From NCBI RefSeq assembly GCF_014647895.1, contig NZ_BMQB01000001.1:62001-126000 (forward strand): a stretch of 64,000 nucleotides of DNA. Reading direction: 5' to 3'. The notes under the pieces were generated by a model. That model searched no databases and had not been told where the DNA came from. It saw nothing but the letters and a program-made list of their open reading frames with translations. The position numbers and the translations under genes are program-made. Each line of letters starts with the position of its first letter. Position 1 is the first letter of the stretch. This DNA comes from Pilimelia anulata (GTDB lineage Bacteria; Actinomycetota; Actinomycetes; Mycobacteriales; Micromonosporaceae). Positions 1 through 8,031 of this stretch are shown here, piece after piece.

Positions 1-165
1 GGCGAGCGCCTGGAGCGTCCGGTACACCGTGGTCAGGCCCACCCGCTCGCCGCGGGCGCGCAGCATGGCGTGCAGCTCCTGGGCGCTGTGGAAGCCCTCC
101 ACCTCGGCCAGCAGCGCGCTGACCGCACTGCGCTGGCGCGTGTTGCGCACCCCGGTCCCGCTCAT
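1..165 (-). CDS. zur: Zur/Fur-family metalloregulator, 3' part cut by window edge
   Basis: Only the first 55 codons are in the window; the gene runs off the left edge. The N-terminus carries the Fur-family winged-helix start: RNTRQRSAV, then a glutamate-rich helix, then GLTTVYRTLQAL, which is the DNA-recognition helix typical of Fur/Zur proteins. The metal-binding C-terminal half is not visible, so the choice of Zur over Fur or Nur rests on context: it is the last gene of a same-strand run after znuA-znuC-znuB and an ArsR gene, and a Zur-type palindrome precedes znuA. Its ATG overlaps the stop of the ArsR gene (ATGA), which suggests translational coupling. Family certain; zinc specificity inferred. 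Confidence 0.85.
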   Translation of the reverse strand, partial: MSGTGVRNTRQRSAVSALLAEVEGFHSAQELHAMLRARGERVGLTTVYRTLQALA

Positions 166-482
166 GCCCGATCCTCCCGTACGTGGCTCACCGCGTCCGC
201 CACGATGTGCGCGATGTGCTCGTCGACCAGCGAGTACGCGATCTCCCGGCCGCTGCGCGTCCCCCGGACCACGCCCGCCCGGCGCAGCACGCGCAGGTGC
301 TGCGAGACCAGCGGCTGGGTCACGCCGACCGCGTCGACCAGCTCGTGCACGCAGCGCGAGCCGGACGCCGCCAGCTCCGTCACGATCGCCACCCGGGTGG
401 GCGAGGCGAGCGCGCGCAGCAGCTCGCTGGCGGCCCGGTAACCGGTGTCGCCGTCGACGGGCGCTGCTCCGGCCACGGTCAT
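162..482 (-). CDS. ArsR/SmtB-family zinc-type metal sensor repressor
   Basis: This 106-residue protein is an ArsR/SmtB winged-helix repressor: the HTH spans about residues 44-72 (TQPLVSQHLRVLRRAG). The C-terminal helix contains D87-x-H89 and H100-x2-E103, i.e. D-x-H-x10-H-x2-E, the alpha-5 metal site of SmtB/CzrA/NmtR sensors, so zinc (or nickel/cobalt) sensing across the dimer interface is expected. The ATG at 482 has GGTGGA upstream. It lies 58 bp after the znuB stop and overlaps the zur start by 4 bp. In actinobacteria this ArsR-Zur pairing is known from the mycobacterial SmtB/Zur (Rv2358-furB) operon, which gives two opposite zinc responses from one transcript. Metal identity is inferred from the motif. 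Confidence 0.88.
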   Translation of the reverse strand: MTVAGAAPVDGDTGYRAASELLRALASPTRVAIVTELAASGSRCVHELVDAVGVTQPLVSQHLRVLRRAGVVRGTRSGREIAYSLVDEHIAHIVADAVSHVREDRA

Positions 483-540
483 GATTCCACCGTAGCCAAC
501 GGTGCGGCCAGCGTACCGAGCCAGGGCCGCGGGTCCCGGA

Positions 541-1386
541 TCACCGCGGCCCGGCGCGCCGCGCCGCGCCGCCGCGGCCGATCCGGCGGGTGACGGCGGC
601 GGCGACCGCGACCGCGACGAAAGCCGCGATGGCGACCATCACGATCGTCGCGCCGGGGGCGGTGTCGGCGTGCCAGGAGACCGTGACGCCGGCGGCGGCC
701 GCGAGCAGGCCGACCGCCATCGCGCCGTACAGGGTGGCCCGGAAGCCGCGGGCGACCTGCTGCGCGGTGGCGACCGGGACGACCATCAGCGCGCTGACCA
801 GCAGCAGCCCGACGGCCCGCATGGCGATGGTGACCGTGACGGCGGTGGTGACGGCGAGCAGCAGGTTCAGCGTCCGGACCGGCAGGCCGGCGACCCGGGC
901 GAACTCCTCGTCGTGGCAGACGGCGAACAGCGCCGGCCGCAGCAGCAGCATCGCCGCCAGGACGGCCGCGCCGAGGCCGGCGATCAGCGCCAGGTCGCGG
1001 TCGGAGACGGTGCCCAGCGAGCCGAACAGGTACGACAGCAGGTTCCCCCCGCCGGACCGCCCGGCGGCGCCGACCAGCAGCACGCCGCCGGCGATGCCGC
1101 CGTAGAAGAGGACGGCCAGGGCCAGGTCGCCGGGGGTGCGGCCGCGCTCGCGGACCAGCTCGACGCCGACCGCGCAGGCGGCGGAGACGAGCACCGCGGC
1201 GAGGACGGGGGACTGGTTCAGCAGCAGGCCGACGCCGACGCCGGTGAGGGCGACGTGGCCGATGCCGTCGCCGATCATCGACATCCGCCGCTGCACCAGG
1301 TACGTGCCCAGGGTCGGCGCGGACAGGCCGATGATCGCGGCGCCGAGCAGCGCCCGCAGCATCAGGTCGGAGGCGAAGAGGGTCAC
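541..1386 (-). CDS. znuB: Zinc ABC transporter permease (ZnuB, ABC-3 family)
   Basis: The 281-residue hydrophobic protein has about eight or nine membrane segments and matches the ABC-3 (ZnuB/MntB) permease family: near the N-terminus [18 protein letters not shown], the conserved stretch that precedes the second helix, and later the central [15 protein letters not shown] region. It forms the membrane channel for ATPase ZnuC and binding protein ZnuA. The GTG start at 1386 overlaps the znuC stop by 4 bp (GTGA). The C-terminus is Arg-rich and probably cytoplasmic. Zinc rather than manganese is inferred from the Zur box upstream of the operon. Confidence 0.9.
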   Translation of the reverse strand: MTLFASDLMLRALLGAAIIGLSAPTLGTYLVQRRMSMIGDGIGHVALTGVGVGLLLNQSPVLAAVLVSAACAVGVELVRERGRTPGDLALAVLFYGGIAGGVLLVGAAGRSGGGNLLSYLFGSLGTVSDRDLALIAGLGAAVLAAMLLLRPALFAVCHDEEFARVAGLPVRTLNLLLAVTTAVTVTIAMRAVGLLLVSALMVVPVATAQQVARGFRATLYGAMAVGLLAAAAGVTVSWHADTAPGATIVMVAIAAFVAVAVAAAVTRRIGRGGAARRAGPR

Positions 1387-2120
1387 CGGTGCGGCTCCGT
1401 CCCGTTGGCCGGCCCGTGCGGGTGGACGTGCTCGCCGGGGTCGTCGGGCACCGCCCCGTCGTGGGCGATGCCGCCGTCACGGACGACCAGCGCCCGGGTC
1501 AGCAGCGGGCGCAGCGGCCCGGCCTCGTGCAGCACGACCACGACGGTCCCGCCGCCGGCGGCGAAGCCGCGCAGGGCGCCGGCGAACGCCTCCTGGCTGG
1601 CCGCGTCCACCCCGGCGGTGGGCTCGTCGAGGACGAGCAGCTCGGGGCGGCCGACGAGCGCCCGGGCGATCAGCGTGCGCTGCTGCTGCCCGCCGGAGAG
1701 CGTGCCGACCGGGTCGCGGGCCCGGTCGGCGAGGCCCACCTCGGCCAGCGCGGCGGCGACGGCGGCCCCGTCCCCGCGCCCGTACGGGCGCAGCACCCCG
1801 CGCCGGGCGAGCAGCCCGGCGGCGACCACCTCGGCCACGGTCGCCGGGACGCCGCTGCCGGCGCCGAGCCGCTGCGGCACGTACCCGAGCCGGTGCCACT
1901 GCCGGAACCGGCGCAGCGGCGCCCCGAACAGCCGGACCGTCCCCGCGGCGGCGGGGATCAGTCCCAGCGCCGCGCGGACGAGGGTGGACTTGCCGGAGCC
2001 GTTGGCCCCCATCACCGCGACGACCTCGCCGGCGGCGACGCCGGCGGTGACCCCGCGCAGGACCGCCCGGTCGTCGTACGCGACGGTCAGGCCGTCGACC
2101 GCGAGGACGTCGGCGCTCAC
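1383..2120 (-). CDS. znuC: Zinc ABC transporter ATP-binding protein (ZnuC)
   Basis: This is a 245-residue ABC ATPase with Walker [10 protein letters not shown] (near residue 38), signature LSGGQQQR, Walker B LLVLDEPT and a switch His in VVLHE. It energises zinc import with ZnuB. The GTG start at 2120 overlaps the znuA stop (GTGA), and its own stop overlaps the znuB start; an upstream extension in the same frame would run through znuA and is not used. The C-terminal tail is His/Pro-rich (GEHVHPHGP), as in several ZnuC proteins, and may contribute to metal-responsive control. Confidence 0.93.
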   Translation of the reverse strand: MSADVLAVDGLTVAYDDRAVLRGVTAGVAAGEVVAVMGANGSGKSTLVRAALGLIPAAAGTVRLFGAPLRRFRQWHRLGYVPQRLGAGSGVPATVAEVVAAGLLARRGVLRPYGRGDGAAVAAALAEVGLADRARDPVGTLSGGQQQRTLIARALVGRPELLVLDEPTAGVDAASQEAFAGALRGFAAGGGTVVVVLHEAGPLRPLLTRALVVRDGGIAHDGAVPDDPGEHVHPHGPANGTEPHR

Positions 2121-3040
2121 GAGCAGCCCAGCCCCTGCCGCAGCGCCCCGAGGTTGCGGCGCATCACGGCCGGGTAGTCGTCGGTACCGGTGCCGCCCTC
2201 GATCGGGTCGAGGACGGCGGTGCGGGCGCCGGCCTGCCGGGCGACGGTCTCGGCGATCCGCGGGCTGACCAGCGTCTCGAAGAAGATCGTGGTGGCCTTG
2301 TGCTGGCGGGCCAGGGCGGCGATCTCGGCCATCCGGCGCGGCGCGGGCTCCTGCTCGGGGCTGATCCCGTTGATCGGGATCTGGGTGAGCCCGTACCGGG
2401 TGGCGAGGTAGCCGAACGCGGCGTGGCTGGTGATCACCTGGCGGCGGGCGCAGCGGGCGAGGCCGGCGCGGTACTCGGCGTCCAGCTTCGTCAGGTCCGC
2501 GGCGAGGGCGGCGGCGTTCTTCCGGTACCCCTCCGCGCCGGCCGGGTCGAGCGTGCCGAGGCGGGCGGCGAGCTTGTCGCCGGCGGCGGCGTACCGCTGG
2601 GTGTCCAGCCAGAAGTGCGGGTCGGGGCCCTCCTCGCCGTGGCCGTCGTCGGCCGCGGCGGGCGCCAGCTCCACCTGCCCGGCGACGTCGAACAGGCGGT
2701 CGCCGGGTTCGCCGACGGCCTCGTCCACGGCCGGCTGGACGCCGCGCAGGTACACGACCAGCTCGGCGGCGCGGACCTGCTCGAGCCGGGCCGGGCTCAG
2801 CTCCATGTCGTGCGGCTCGACGCCGGGCTCGGCGAGGTTGGTCACCCGCACCCGGTCGCCGCCGACGCGCTGGGCGAGGTACTGGAGCGGGTAGAGGCCG
2901 ACGACCGTCGTGACGGAGTCGGGGTTGCCGTCGTCGGCCGGGCCGCCGCCGCAGCCGGCGAGCGCGAGCAGGGCGGCCAGGCAGGCGGCGGGGACGGTCG
3001 CGCGGGTGGGAAGGGTCGCCCGGGTGGGGGGGAACGTCAT
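2117..3040 (-). CDS. znuA: Zinc-binding lipoprotein of ABC transporter (ZnuA)
   Basis: A 307-residue cluster A-I binding protein (SBP_bac_9/ZnuA). A lipoprotein signal peptide ends in the lipobox LAGC, anchoring it to the outer face of the membrane. Expected metal ligands are visible: H in VEPHDMEL, H in DPHFWLD, H in TSHAAFGY and an acidic residue near the end. A short acidic/His loop ([12 protein letters not shown]) fits a zinc rather than a manganese protein. The ATG at 3040 was chosen because GGAG lies 5 nt upstream; the upstream TTG at 3067 would place the start inside the Zur box. It is the first gene of the znuACB-arsR-zur run. Confidence 0.92.
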   Translation of the reverse strand: MTFPPTRATLPTRATVPAACLAALLALAGCGGGPADDGNPDSVTTVVGLYPLQYLAQRVGGDRVRVTNLAEPGVEPHDMELSPARLEQVRAAELVVYLRGVQPAVDEAVGEPGDRLFDVAGQVELAPAAADDGHGEEGPDPHFWLDTQRYAAAGDKLAARLGTLDPAGAEGYRKNAAALAADLTKLDAEYRAGLARCARRQVITSHAAFGYLATRYGLTQIPINGISPEQEPAPRRMAEIAALARQHKATTIFFETLVSPRIAETVARQAGARTAVLDPIEGGTGTDDYPAVMRRNLGALRQGLGCS

Positions 3041-3061
3041 GGTCTCCACTGTCCGTGACAA

Positions 3062-3076
3062 TGACAATGATTGTCA
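3062..3076. promoter_or_regulatory. Zur box in the znuA promoter
   Basis: TGACAATGATTGTCA is a perfect 7-1-7 palindrome and agrees closely with the actinobacterial Zur consensus (TGAAAATGATTTTCA in Streptomyces and Mycobacterium). A further TGACAA half-site directly adjoins it toward znuA. Read toward znuA, TTGACA at 3077-3072 could serve as a -35 element, so Zur binding would block the promoter. The box ends 22 nt before the znuA start codon. Confidence 0.88.
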
Positions 3077-3101
3077 ACTAGCTGTTGCGGCGACCGGCAA
3101 G

Positions 3102-3371
3102 TCACAGCAGCTTCACCGCCGCCACCGCGGCGAGCAGGGACAGCGCCAGCACCCGGACCAGCCGGGCGCCGGGCGACTGGACCCGCCAGGTGTGCGCGCC
3201 GACGGCGAGCAGGGCCGCCACGAGCAGCAGCAGGAGCGCCGCGCCGATGATCCCCGGAGCGTAGAGCGCGATCAATAGGTACGCGATTGTCCCGAGAAAA
3301 ATCGGTGCGGGCCCCCGCCGCGCCAGCCGCGCCAGCACGCGGATCGCCAGCGGTTGCTCACTCAGCGTCAT
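3102..3371 (-). CDS. Small membrane protein, three predicted helices
   Basis: An 89-residue protein with three hydrophobic stretches: about residues 24-40 (FLGTIAYLLIALYAPGI), 42-58 (AALLLLLVAALLAVGAH) and 72-89 (RVLALSLLAAVAAVKLL), the last ending at the C-terminus. A short cytoplasmic Arg-rich segment lies between. Small conserved actinobacterial membrane proteins of this size and layout (for example DUF6703) exist, but I cannot assign a function. It faces away from the next gene and ends 26 bp from the Zur box on the znuA side, so it may be outside the zinc operon. Confidence 0.72.
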   Translation of the reverse strand: MTLSEQPLAIRVLARLARRGPAPIFLGTIAYLLIALYAPGIIGAALLLLLVAALLAVGAHTWRVQSPGARLVRVLALSLLAAVAAVKLL

Positions 3372-3465
3372 GAATGGTCCCTCCCGGGCCGGTCCGGCGG
3401 CCGCCGCGCGGCGGCCCTACGCTGTCCGGACACTGCCACAGTCCGCGCAGCCACAGGGAGCACCC

Positions 3466-3807
3466 GTGCTGGTGATCAACCGTTTCGTGGTCGACCCGGC
3501 AACGGCCGACGACTTCGCCGCCCGCGCGGGGGACGCCCTCGCCGCGCTCGCCGCCCGCCCCGGCTACCGGTCCGGCCGGCTCACCCGGGCCCTCGACGAG
3601 CCGACCGCCTGGTGCCTGGTCACCGAGTGGGAGTCGGTGGGCAGCTACCGGCGGGCGCTCGGCGGCTTCGATGTCAAGATGCACGCCACCCCGCTGCTGG
3701 CGCAGTCGGTGGACGAGCCGTCGGCGTTCGAGGCGCTGGCCGCCGCCGCGCCCAACGGGCCGGTCACCAGGTACGGCAGCGACCGCGCCATCGACCCCGG
3801 GCGCTGA
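3466..3807 (+). CDS. Antibiotic biosynthesis monooxygenase (ABM) domain protein
   Basis: This 113-residue protein has the ABM fold signature: an initial beta strand (LVINRFVVDP), a helix (DDFAARAGDALAALAARPG), the middle strand with SGRL, and WCLVTEWESVGSYRRAL, where TEW matches the family's conserved strand. ABM-domain proteins include haem-degrading IsdG-type enzymes and cofactor-free monooxygenases; the conserved residues needed to tell them apart are not clear here. The GTG at 3466 has GGGAG 6 nt upstream; longer same-frame readings start inside the neighbouring promoter region. Confidence 0.75.
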   Translation: MLVINRFVVDPATADDFAARAGDALAALAARPGYRSGRLTRALDEPTAWCLVTEWESVGSYRRALGGFDVKMHATPLLAQSVDEPSAFEALAAAAPNGPVTRYGSDRAIDPGR

Positions 3808-3832
3808 CCCCGCGGCACTACGATGGGCGACC

Positions 3833-4342
3833 ATGAGCGTCGCACCCGGCCAGCCGGACCCGCCAGCGCCGCCGCCGGGGCCCGGCGTGACGCCGCCCTT
3901 CCCGGCGCCGCCCACCGAGGGCCGCAGCACCCGGCTCTGGGTCGGCCTGCTCTCCGGCGGGCTCGTCGCGCTGCTGTGCTGCGGCGGCGGGCTCAGCGCC
4001 TGCGTGGGCCTCGCGGTGGTCGGCACGAAGGCGGTCAACGAGCACGCCGCGGCCGCCGTCCGGGACTACCTCGACGACGTGCGCGCGGGCCGGTACCGCG
4101 AGGCGTACGACGAGCTGTGCCCCGAGGCCCGCGAGCGCGAGTCGCTGGCCGACTACACGGCGCGGGTGCGCGGCGAGCCGGGCCTGCGGGCGTACGTGCT
4201 CCGCGACGCCGAGCTGGGCCCGGCGTCGGTGCGGGTGCCGGTCGACGTGACCTACGCCGACGGCACCGGCGGCACCTGGCGGGTCGGGATGGAGCAGGAC
4301 CGGCGCACCGGCAAGCTGGAGGTCTGCGCGATCGACCGCTGA
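3833..4342 (+). CDS. Membrane-anchored protein with DUF4878-like extracytoplasmic domain
   Basis: The 169-residue protein starts with a Pro/Gly-rich cytoplasmic segment (about residues 1-35), followed by one transmembrane helix (about 39-65, with a CC-GGG-SAC motif), then a soluble domain beginning [25 protein letters not shown]. That layout (helix, then a short NTF2-like/DUF4878-type domain with paired cysteines) is common in actinobacterial secreted proteins of unknown function. The ATG at 3833 is preceded by GGGCGACC. No operon partner is evident; an inverted repeat follows the stop at once. Confidence 0.7.
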   Translation: MSVAPGQPDPPAPPPGPGVTPPFPAPPTEGRSTRLWVGLLSGGLVALLCCGGGLSACVGLAVVGTKAVNEHAAAAVRDYLDDVRAGRYREAYDELCPEARERESLADYTARVRGEPGLRAYVLRDAELGPASVRVPVDVTYADGTGGTWRVGMEQDRRTGKLEVCAIDR

Positions 4343-4375
4343 CCGCCCGCGGCGGGCCGGCCGTCCCGCGGGCGG
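4343..4375 (+). terminator. Stem-loop after the DUF4878-like gene
   Basis: CCGCCCGCGG (4343-4352) and CCGCGGGCGG (4366-4375) are perfect 10-bp arms around a 13-nt loop, starting immediately after the TGA stop. There is no T-tract, as is usual for actinobacterial terminators. The 200 bp from here to the glycyl-tRNA synthetase start contain nothing else recognised. Confidence 0.5.
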
Positions 4376-4572
4376 GCCGGGGGCGCGTCGCCGGCCCGGT
4401 CACCCGGCCGCCGGAGCCACCCGGCGGGCGCGGCGCGGGCGCAAACGCCGCCCGGCCGGGGCCCGGCCTTGCTACGGTGACCCGGCGGTGGCCGGCGCCG
4501 CGCGCCGGCCGGCCGCGGCCAGGTACGCCCCGCGATGTCCCCGCCGACCGCCAGCCGGCGCAGGAGGAAGCC

Positions 4573-5952
4573 ATGTCCGCCGACCGGATCGACACGATCG
4601 TCAGCCTCGCCAAGCGGCGCGGGTTCGTCTACCCGTCGAGCGAGATCTACGGCGGCACGCGCTCGGCCTGGGACTACGGACCGCTCGGCGTGGAGCTGAA
4701 GGAGAACGTCCGGCGCCAGTGGTGGCGGACGATGGTCCAGCAGCGCGACGACGTGGTCGGCCTGGACTCGGCGGTGATCCTGGCCCGCGACGTGTGGGCG
4801 GCGTCCGGGCACCTGGAGGCGTTCGTCGACCCGCTGACCGAGTGCCAGTCCTGCCACAAGCGGTTCCGCGCCGACCACCTCGCCGAGGAGTACGCGGCCG
4901 AGCACGACGGCCCGCCGCCGTCGCTGGCGGTGGTCAACTGCCCGAACTGCGGCAACAAGGGGACGTTCACCGAGCCGCGGATGTTCAACGGCCTGATGAA
5001 GACCCACCTCGGCCCGGTGGAGAGCGACGAGGGCCTGCACTACCTGCGCCCGGAGACCGCGCAGGGCATCTTCGTGAACTTCGCCAACGTGATGACCTCG
5101 GCCCGGCGCAAGCCGCCGTTCGGCATCGCGCAGGTCGGCAAGTCGTTCCGCAACGAGATCACGCCGGGCAACTTCATCTTCCGGACCCGCGAGTTCGAGC
5201 AGATGGAGATGGAGTTCTTCGTCGAGCCGGGCACCGACGAGGAGTGGCACGAGTACTGGCTGACCGAGCGGTGGAACTGGTACCGCGACCTGGGGCTGCG
5301 CGAGGAGCACCTGCGGCTGTACGAGCACCCGGCGGAGAAGCTGTCGCACTACTCGAAGCGGACCGTCGACATCGAGTACAAGTTCCGCTTCGGCGGCACC
5401 GAGTTCGCCGAGCTGGAGGGCGTGGCCAACCGCACCGACTTCGACCTGACCACGCACGCCAAGCACGCGGGCGTGGACCTGTCGTACTTCGACCAGGGCC
5501 GCAACGAGCGGTGGACGCCGTACGTGATCGAGCCGGCCGCCGGCCTGACCCGGGCGGTGCTGGCGTTCCTGCTGGAGGCGTACGACGTCGACGAGGCGCC
5601 GAACACCAAGGGCGGCGTGGACAAGCGGACGGTGCTGCGGTTCGACCCGCGGCTGGCGCCGGTGAAGGCGGCGGTGCTGCCGCTGTCCCGCAACGCCGAC
5701 CTGACCCCGCGCGCCCGCGACCTGGCGGCCGCGCTGCGCAAGCGGTGGCACATCGAGTTCGACGACTCGCAGGCGATCGGCCGCCGGTACCGGCGGCAGG
5801 ACGAGATCGGCACGCCGTACTGCATCACCGTCGACTTCGACACCCTCGGCGACAACGCCGTGACGGTCCGGTCGCGGGACACGATGGCGCAGGAGCGGGT
5901 GGGCCTGGACCAGGTCGAGCGGTACCTCGTCGACCGCCTGCCCGGCTGCTGA
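4573..5952 (+). CDS. glyS: Glycyl-tRNA synthetase (alpha2, eukaryote-like type)
   Basis: This 459-residue class II aminoacyl-tRNA synthetase charges tRNA-Gly with glycine. It begins with the family signature [13 protein letters not shown] and [11 protein letters not shown]; a zinc-ribbon-like Cys4 element follows (CQSCHKRF ... CPNCGNKG, about residues 93-120); motif 2 lies around [26 protein letters not shown] and motif 3 near the arginine of [10 protein letters not shown]; the C-terminal anticodon-binding domain holds [17 protein letters not shown]. Length is normal for this single-chain type. The ATG at 4573 has AGGAGGAAG upstream. A housekeeping gene. Confidence 0.97.
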   Translation: MSADRIDTIVSLAKRRGFVYPSSEIYGGTRSAWDYGPLGVELKENVRRQWWRTMVQQRDDVVGLDSAVILARDVWAASGHLEAFVDPLTECQSCHKRFRADHLAEEYAAEHDGPPPSLAVVNCPNCGNKGTFTEPRMFNGLMKTHLGPVESDEGLHYLRPETAQGIFVNFANVMTSARRKPPFGIAQVGKSFRNEITPGNFIFRTREFEQMEMEFFVEPGTDEEWHEYWLTERWNWYRDLGLREEHLRLYEHPAEKLSHYSKRTVDIEYKFRFGGTEFAELEGVANRTDFDLTTHAKHAGVDLSYFDQGRNERWTPYVIEPAAGLTRAVLAFLLEAYDVDEAPNTKGGVDKRTVLRFDPRLAPVKAAVLPLSRNADLTPRARDLAAALRKRWHIEFDDSQAIGRRYRRQDEIGTPYCITVDFDTLGDNAVTVRSRDTMAQERVGLDQVERYLVDRLPGC

Positions 5953-5995
5953 GCGTCGGCGGGAATATCACCATAGGGTAGGGCGAAACGCCGTT

Positions 5996-6012
5996 CCCGG
6001 GCGACGCCCGGG
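5996..6012 (+). terminator. Short GC hairpin after glyS
   Basis: CCCGGGC (5996-6002) and GCCCGGG (6006-6012) form a 7-bp stem with a 3-nt loop, 44 bp after the glyS stop and 110 bp before the carboxypeptidase start. No T-run follows. Terminator function is a guess from position. Confidence 0.35.
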
Positions 6013-6121
6013 GGAGTTCTTCCATTCAAGTTCGTGACTTTCCGAGTCGGCCCTGGTGTGATGGACGTCATCGGATGGCACACGAAATCCACCCAGCCTG
6101 ACGAGTGAGGACTCCCTGACC

Positions 6122-7495
6122 ATGACGACTCCGCCCACGGCGCAGCGCAAGCGTGCGCGCACGTTGATCGCGGCGGGGGCCGCGGCCATCGCGGTCGCGC
6201 TCCCCATCGCCGGTACCCAGACGATCGCCCACGCCGACACGGTGGCCGCGGCGAACCCCGACGGCGAGGGCTACTTCCTCGTGCAGTCGCCCGCCGGCGT
6301 GCAGACCGGCGTCCTCGCCGAGATGTTGGAGACCGCCGGCTTCGACCTGGTCGGCCACGGCGACAGCGCCGCCGGCGTCGGCGTCATCGGCGACCGGAGC
6401 ACGCCCGCGAAGCTCGCCGCCCGCGGCCTGACCGCGACGTACACCGGGCCGCTGTACCAGCCGGTGCCGCGCTCGTTCCGGGCCAACGCCGACACCTACT
6501 ACGGCGGGTACCACACCAGCGAGGGCCACGAGAAGCACAACGCCGCCGTGGCCAGCGCGCACCCGGAGCTGGTCAAGAAGTACGTGATCGGCCAGTCCTG
6601 GAAGAAGTCGGCCGGCAAGGGCGGCCACGACATCGAGGCGCTGTGCATCACGAAGATCGGCTCGGGCGACTGTGAGCTGACCAACACCAACAAGAAGCCC
6701 AAGTTCACGCTGATGTCGCAGATGCACTCGCGGGAGCTGGCCTCGGGCGAGCTGTCGTACATGTTCATCGACCAGCTCGTGAACAACTACGGCAAGGACA
6801 GCGAGGTCACCGCGCTGCTCGACTCCACCGAGGTGTGGGTGATCCCGATCGCCAACCCGGACGGTGTCGACATCGTCTCGTCCAATTCGAGCAAGCCGGT
6901 CATGCAGCGCAAGAACGCGCACGAGAACGGCTGCTCCGGCACGGGCCTCGGCACCGACCTGAACCGCAACTCCGACTACCACTGGGACGTCAACCAGGGC
7001 ACCAAGTGCTCCGAGACGTACCCCGGCACCGGGCCGGACAGCGAGCCGGAGACCAAGGGCATCGAGGGCCTGCTGAAGAAGATCTACCGGGACACCAAGC
7101 CGGACTCGGACAACAGCCCGGCCACCAAGGACACCACCGGCGTCTTCCTCACGGTGCACAGCTACTCGCAGCTCAACATCTTCCCGTACGGCTGGACCAA
7201 CAACAACGCGCCGAACCACGCCGACCTCAAGGCGATCGCGGACGCGATGGCGCAGCACAACCGGTACCAGGTCGTGCACGGCGACGGCGGCCTGAACTAC
7301 TTCGCGCCGGGCGCCACCGACGACTGGGTCTACGGCAAGCTGGGCGTCCCCGGCTACACCATCGAGATCGGGCCGGGCAGCGGGTCGTGCGGCGGGTTCG
7401 CGCCGGCGTACTCCTGCATGCAGAACTTCTGGAAGCTGAACTACCCGGCGTACGTGGCCGCGGCGAAGGCCGCCGCCAAGCCGTACAAGGGCTGA
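6122..7495 (+). CDS. Secreted zinc carboxypeptidase (M14 family)
   Basis: A 457-residue secreted enzyme that would remove C-terminal residues from peptides outside the cell. The N-terminus is a Sec signal peptide (Arg/Lys-rich start, hydrophobic core about residues 17-33, cleavage after AHA). A propeptide-like region follows, then the M14 catalytic domain: zinc ligands H202 and E205 in MHSRE, H346 in TVHSYSQ, and the catalytic glutamate E415 in TIEIGPG; the substrate-carboxylate arginine/asparagine pair is in GTDLNRNSDYHW. Cysteines that could form disulfides are present (CITKIGSGDC, CGGFAPAYSC), as in related actinobacterial enzymes. It stands alone, with a strong stem-loop behind it. Confidence 0.92.
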   Translation: MTTPPTAQRKRARTLIAAGAAAIAVALPIAGTQTIAHADTVAAANPDGEGYFLVQSPAGVQTGVLAEMLETAGFDLVGHGDSAAGVGVIGDRSTPAKLAARGLTATYTGPLYQPVPRSFRANADTYYGGYHTSEGHEKHNAAVASAHPELVKKYVIGQSWKKSAGKGGHDIEALCITKIGSGDCELTNTNKKPKFTLMSQMHSRELASGELSYMFIDQLVNNYGKDSEVTALLDSTEVWVIPIANPDGVDIVSSNSSKPVMQRKNAHENGCSGTGLGTDLNRNSDYHWDVNQGTKCSETYPGTGPDSEPETKGIEGLLKKIYRDTKPDSDNSPATKDTTGVFLTVHSYSQLNIFPYGWTNNNAPNHADLKAIADAMAQHNRYQVVHGDGGLNYFAPGATDDWVYGKLGVPGYTIEIGPGSGSCGGFAPAYSCMQNFWKLNYPAYVAAAKAAAKPYKG

Positions 7496-7504
7496 GCGGA
7501 ACGC

Positions 7505-7545
7505 AGTACGTGGGCGGCACCCCGACCGGGTGCCGCCCACGTACT
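7505..7545. terminator. Bidirectional terminator between carboxypeptidase and cutA
   Basis: An 18-bp perfect inverted repeat (7505-7522 and 7528-7545, each arm containing GTGGGCGGCACCC or its complement) with a 5-nt loop CGACC lies between the stop codons of two convergent genes. Position and stem strength make it a convincing shared terminator. Confidence 0.85.
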
Positions 7546-7555
7546 CATTCAACGG

Positions 7556-7900
7556 CTATGCGTCGTCGTCGGTCGGGGTGCTCGTCTCCGCGGAGATCCA
7601 CGCGAGGTATGCCGGGCTGCCGCCGGTCACCGGGGTACGGATGATCTCCGGGACGTCGTAGGGGTGGCGTTCGCGCAGCAGCGCCTCCAACGCGGGGTAC
7701 CGCTCGTCGGTCGTCTTGGCCACGACCACCCACTCCCGGGCCGTCTCGACCCGGCCCTCCCACCAGTAGGTGCTCTCGACCGGCCCCGCCACCCGGGCAC
7801 ACGCCACCAGGCGCGCCTCGACCGCGGCCCGGGCCAGCCCCGCCGCCGCCTCCGCCGAATCGATGGTCGTCGTCACCTGGCAGTACGCCGGTTCGGCCAT
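7556..7900 (-). CDS. cutA: Divalent cation tolerance protein CutA
   Basis: The 114-residue protein has CutA features: LVACARVAGPVESTYWWEGRVE (family hallmark, with the conserved C near residue 34), WVVVAKT, and the C-terminal HPYDVPEIIRTPVTGGSPAYLAWI. CutA forms very stable trimers resembling PII proteins; a role in copper tolerance was proposed in E. coli, but its function in actinobacteria is unsettled. Start ATG at 7900. It is convergent with the carboxypeptidase gene. Confidence 0.93.
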   Translation of the reverse strand: MAEPAYCQVTTTIDSAEAAAGLARAAVEARLVACARVAGPVESTYWWEGRVETAREWVVVAKTTDERYPALEALLRERHPYDVPEIIRTPVTGGSPAYLAWISAETSTPTDDDA

Positions 7901-8031
7901 CCCGTCTCCCGTCCGCGCGGCTCGGTGCGCGCCGGAGAGGCGCGCCGAGCCGATTATCGCGACCGGTGCCCGACTCGTCCACATAGCCGTACTCCGGTCG
8001 CGGTGACCGGCGTACGGCGTGCAGCGGTGGG

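Noticed and set aside
502..2268. 588-codon plus-strand frame over the zinc transporter genes
   Set aside because: Composition-driven shadow of znuB/znuC; no family features, and the minus-strand genes have full motifs.
3041..3067. TTG start at 3067 for znuA
   Set aside because: It would lie in the Zur box, and the ATG at 3040 has a ribosome site and a normal lipoprotein signal distance.
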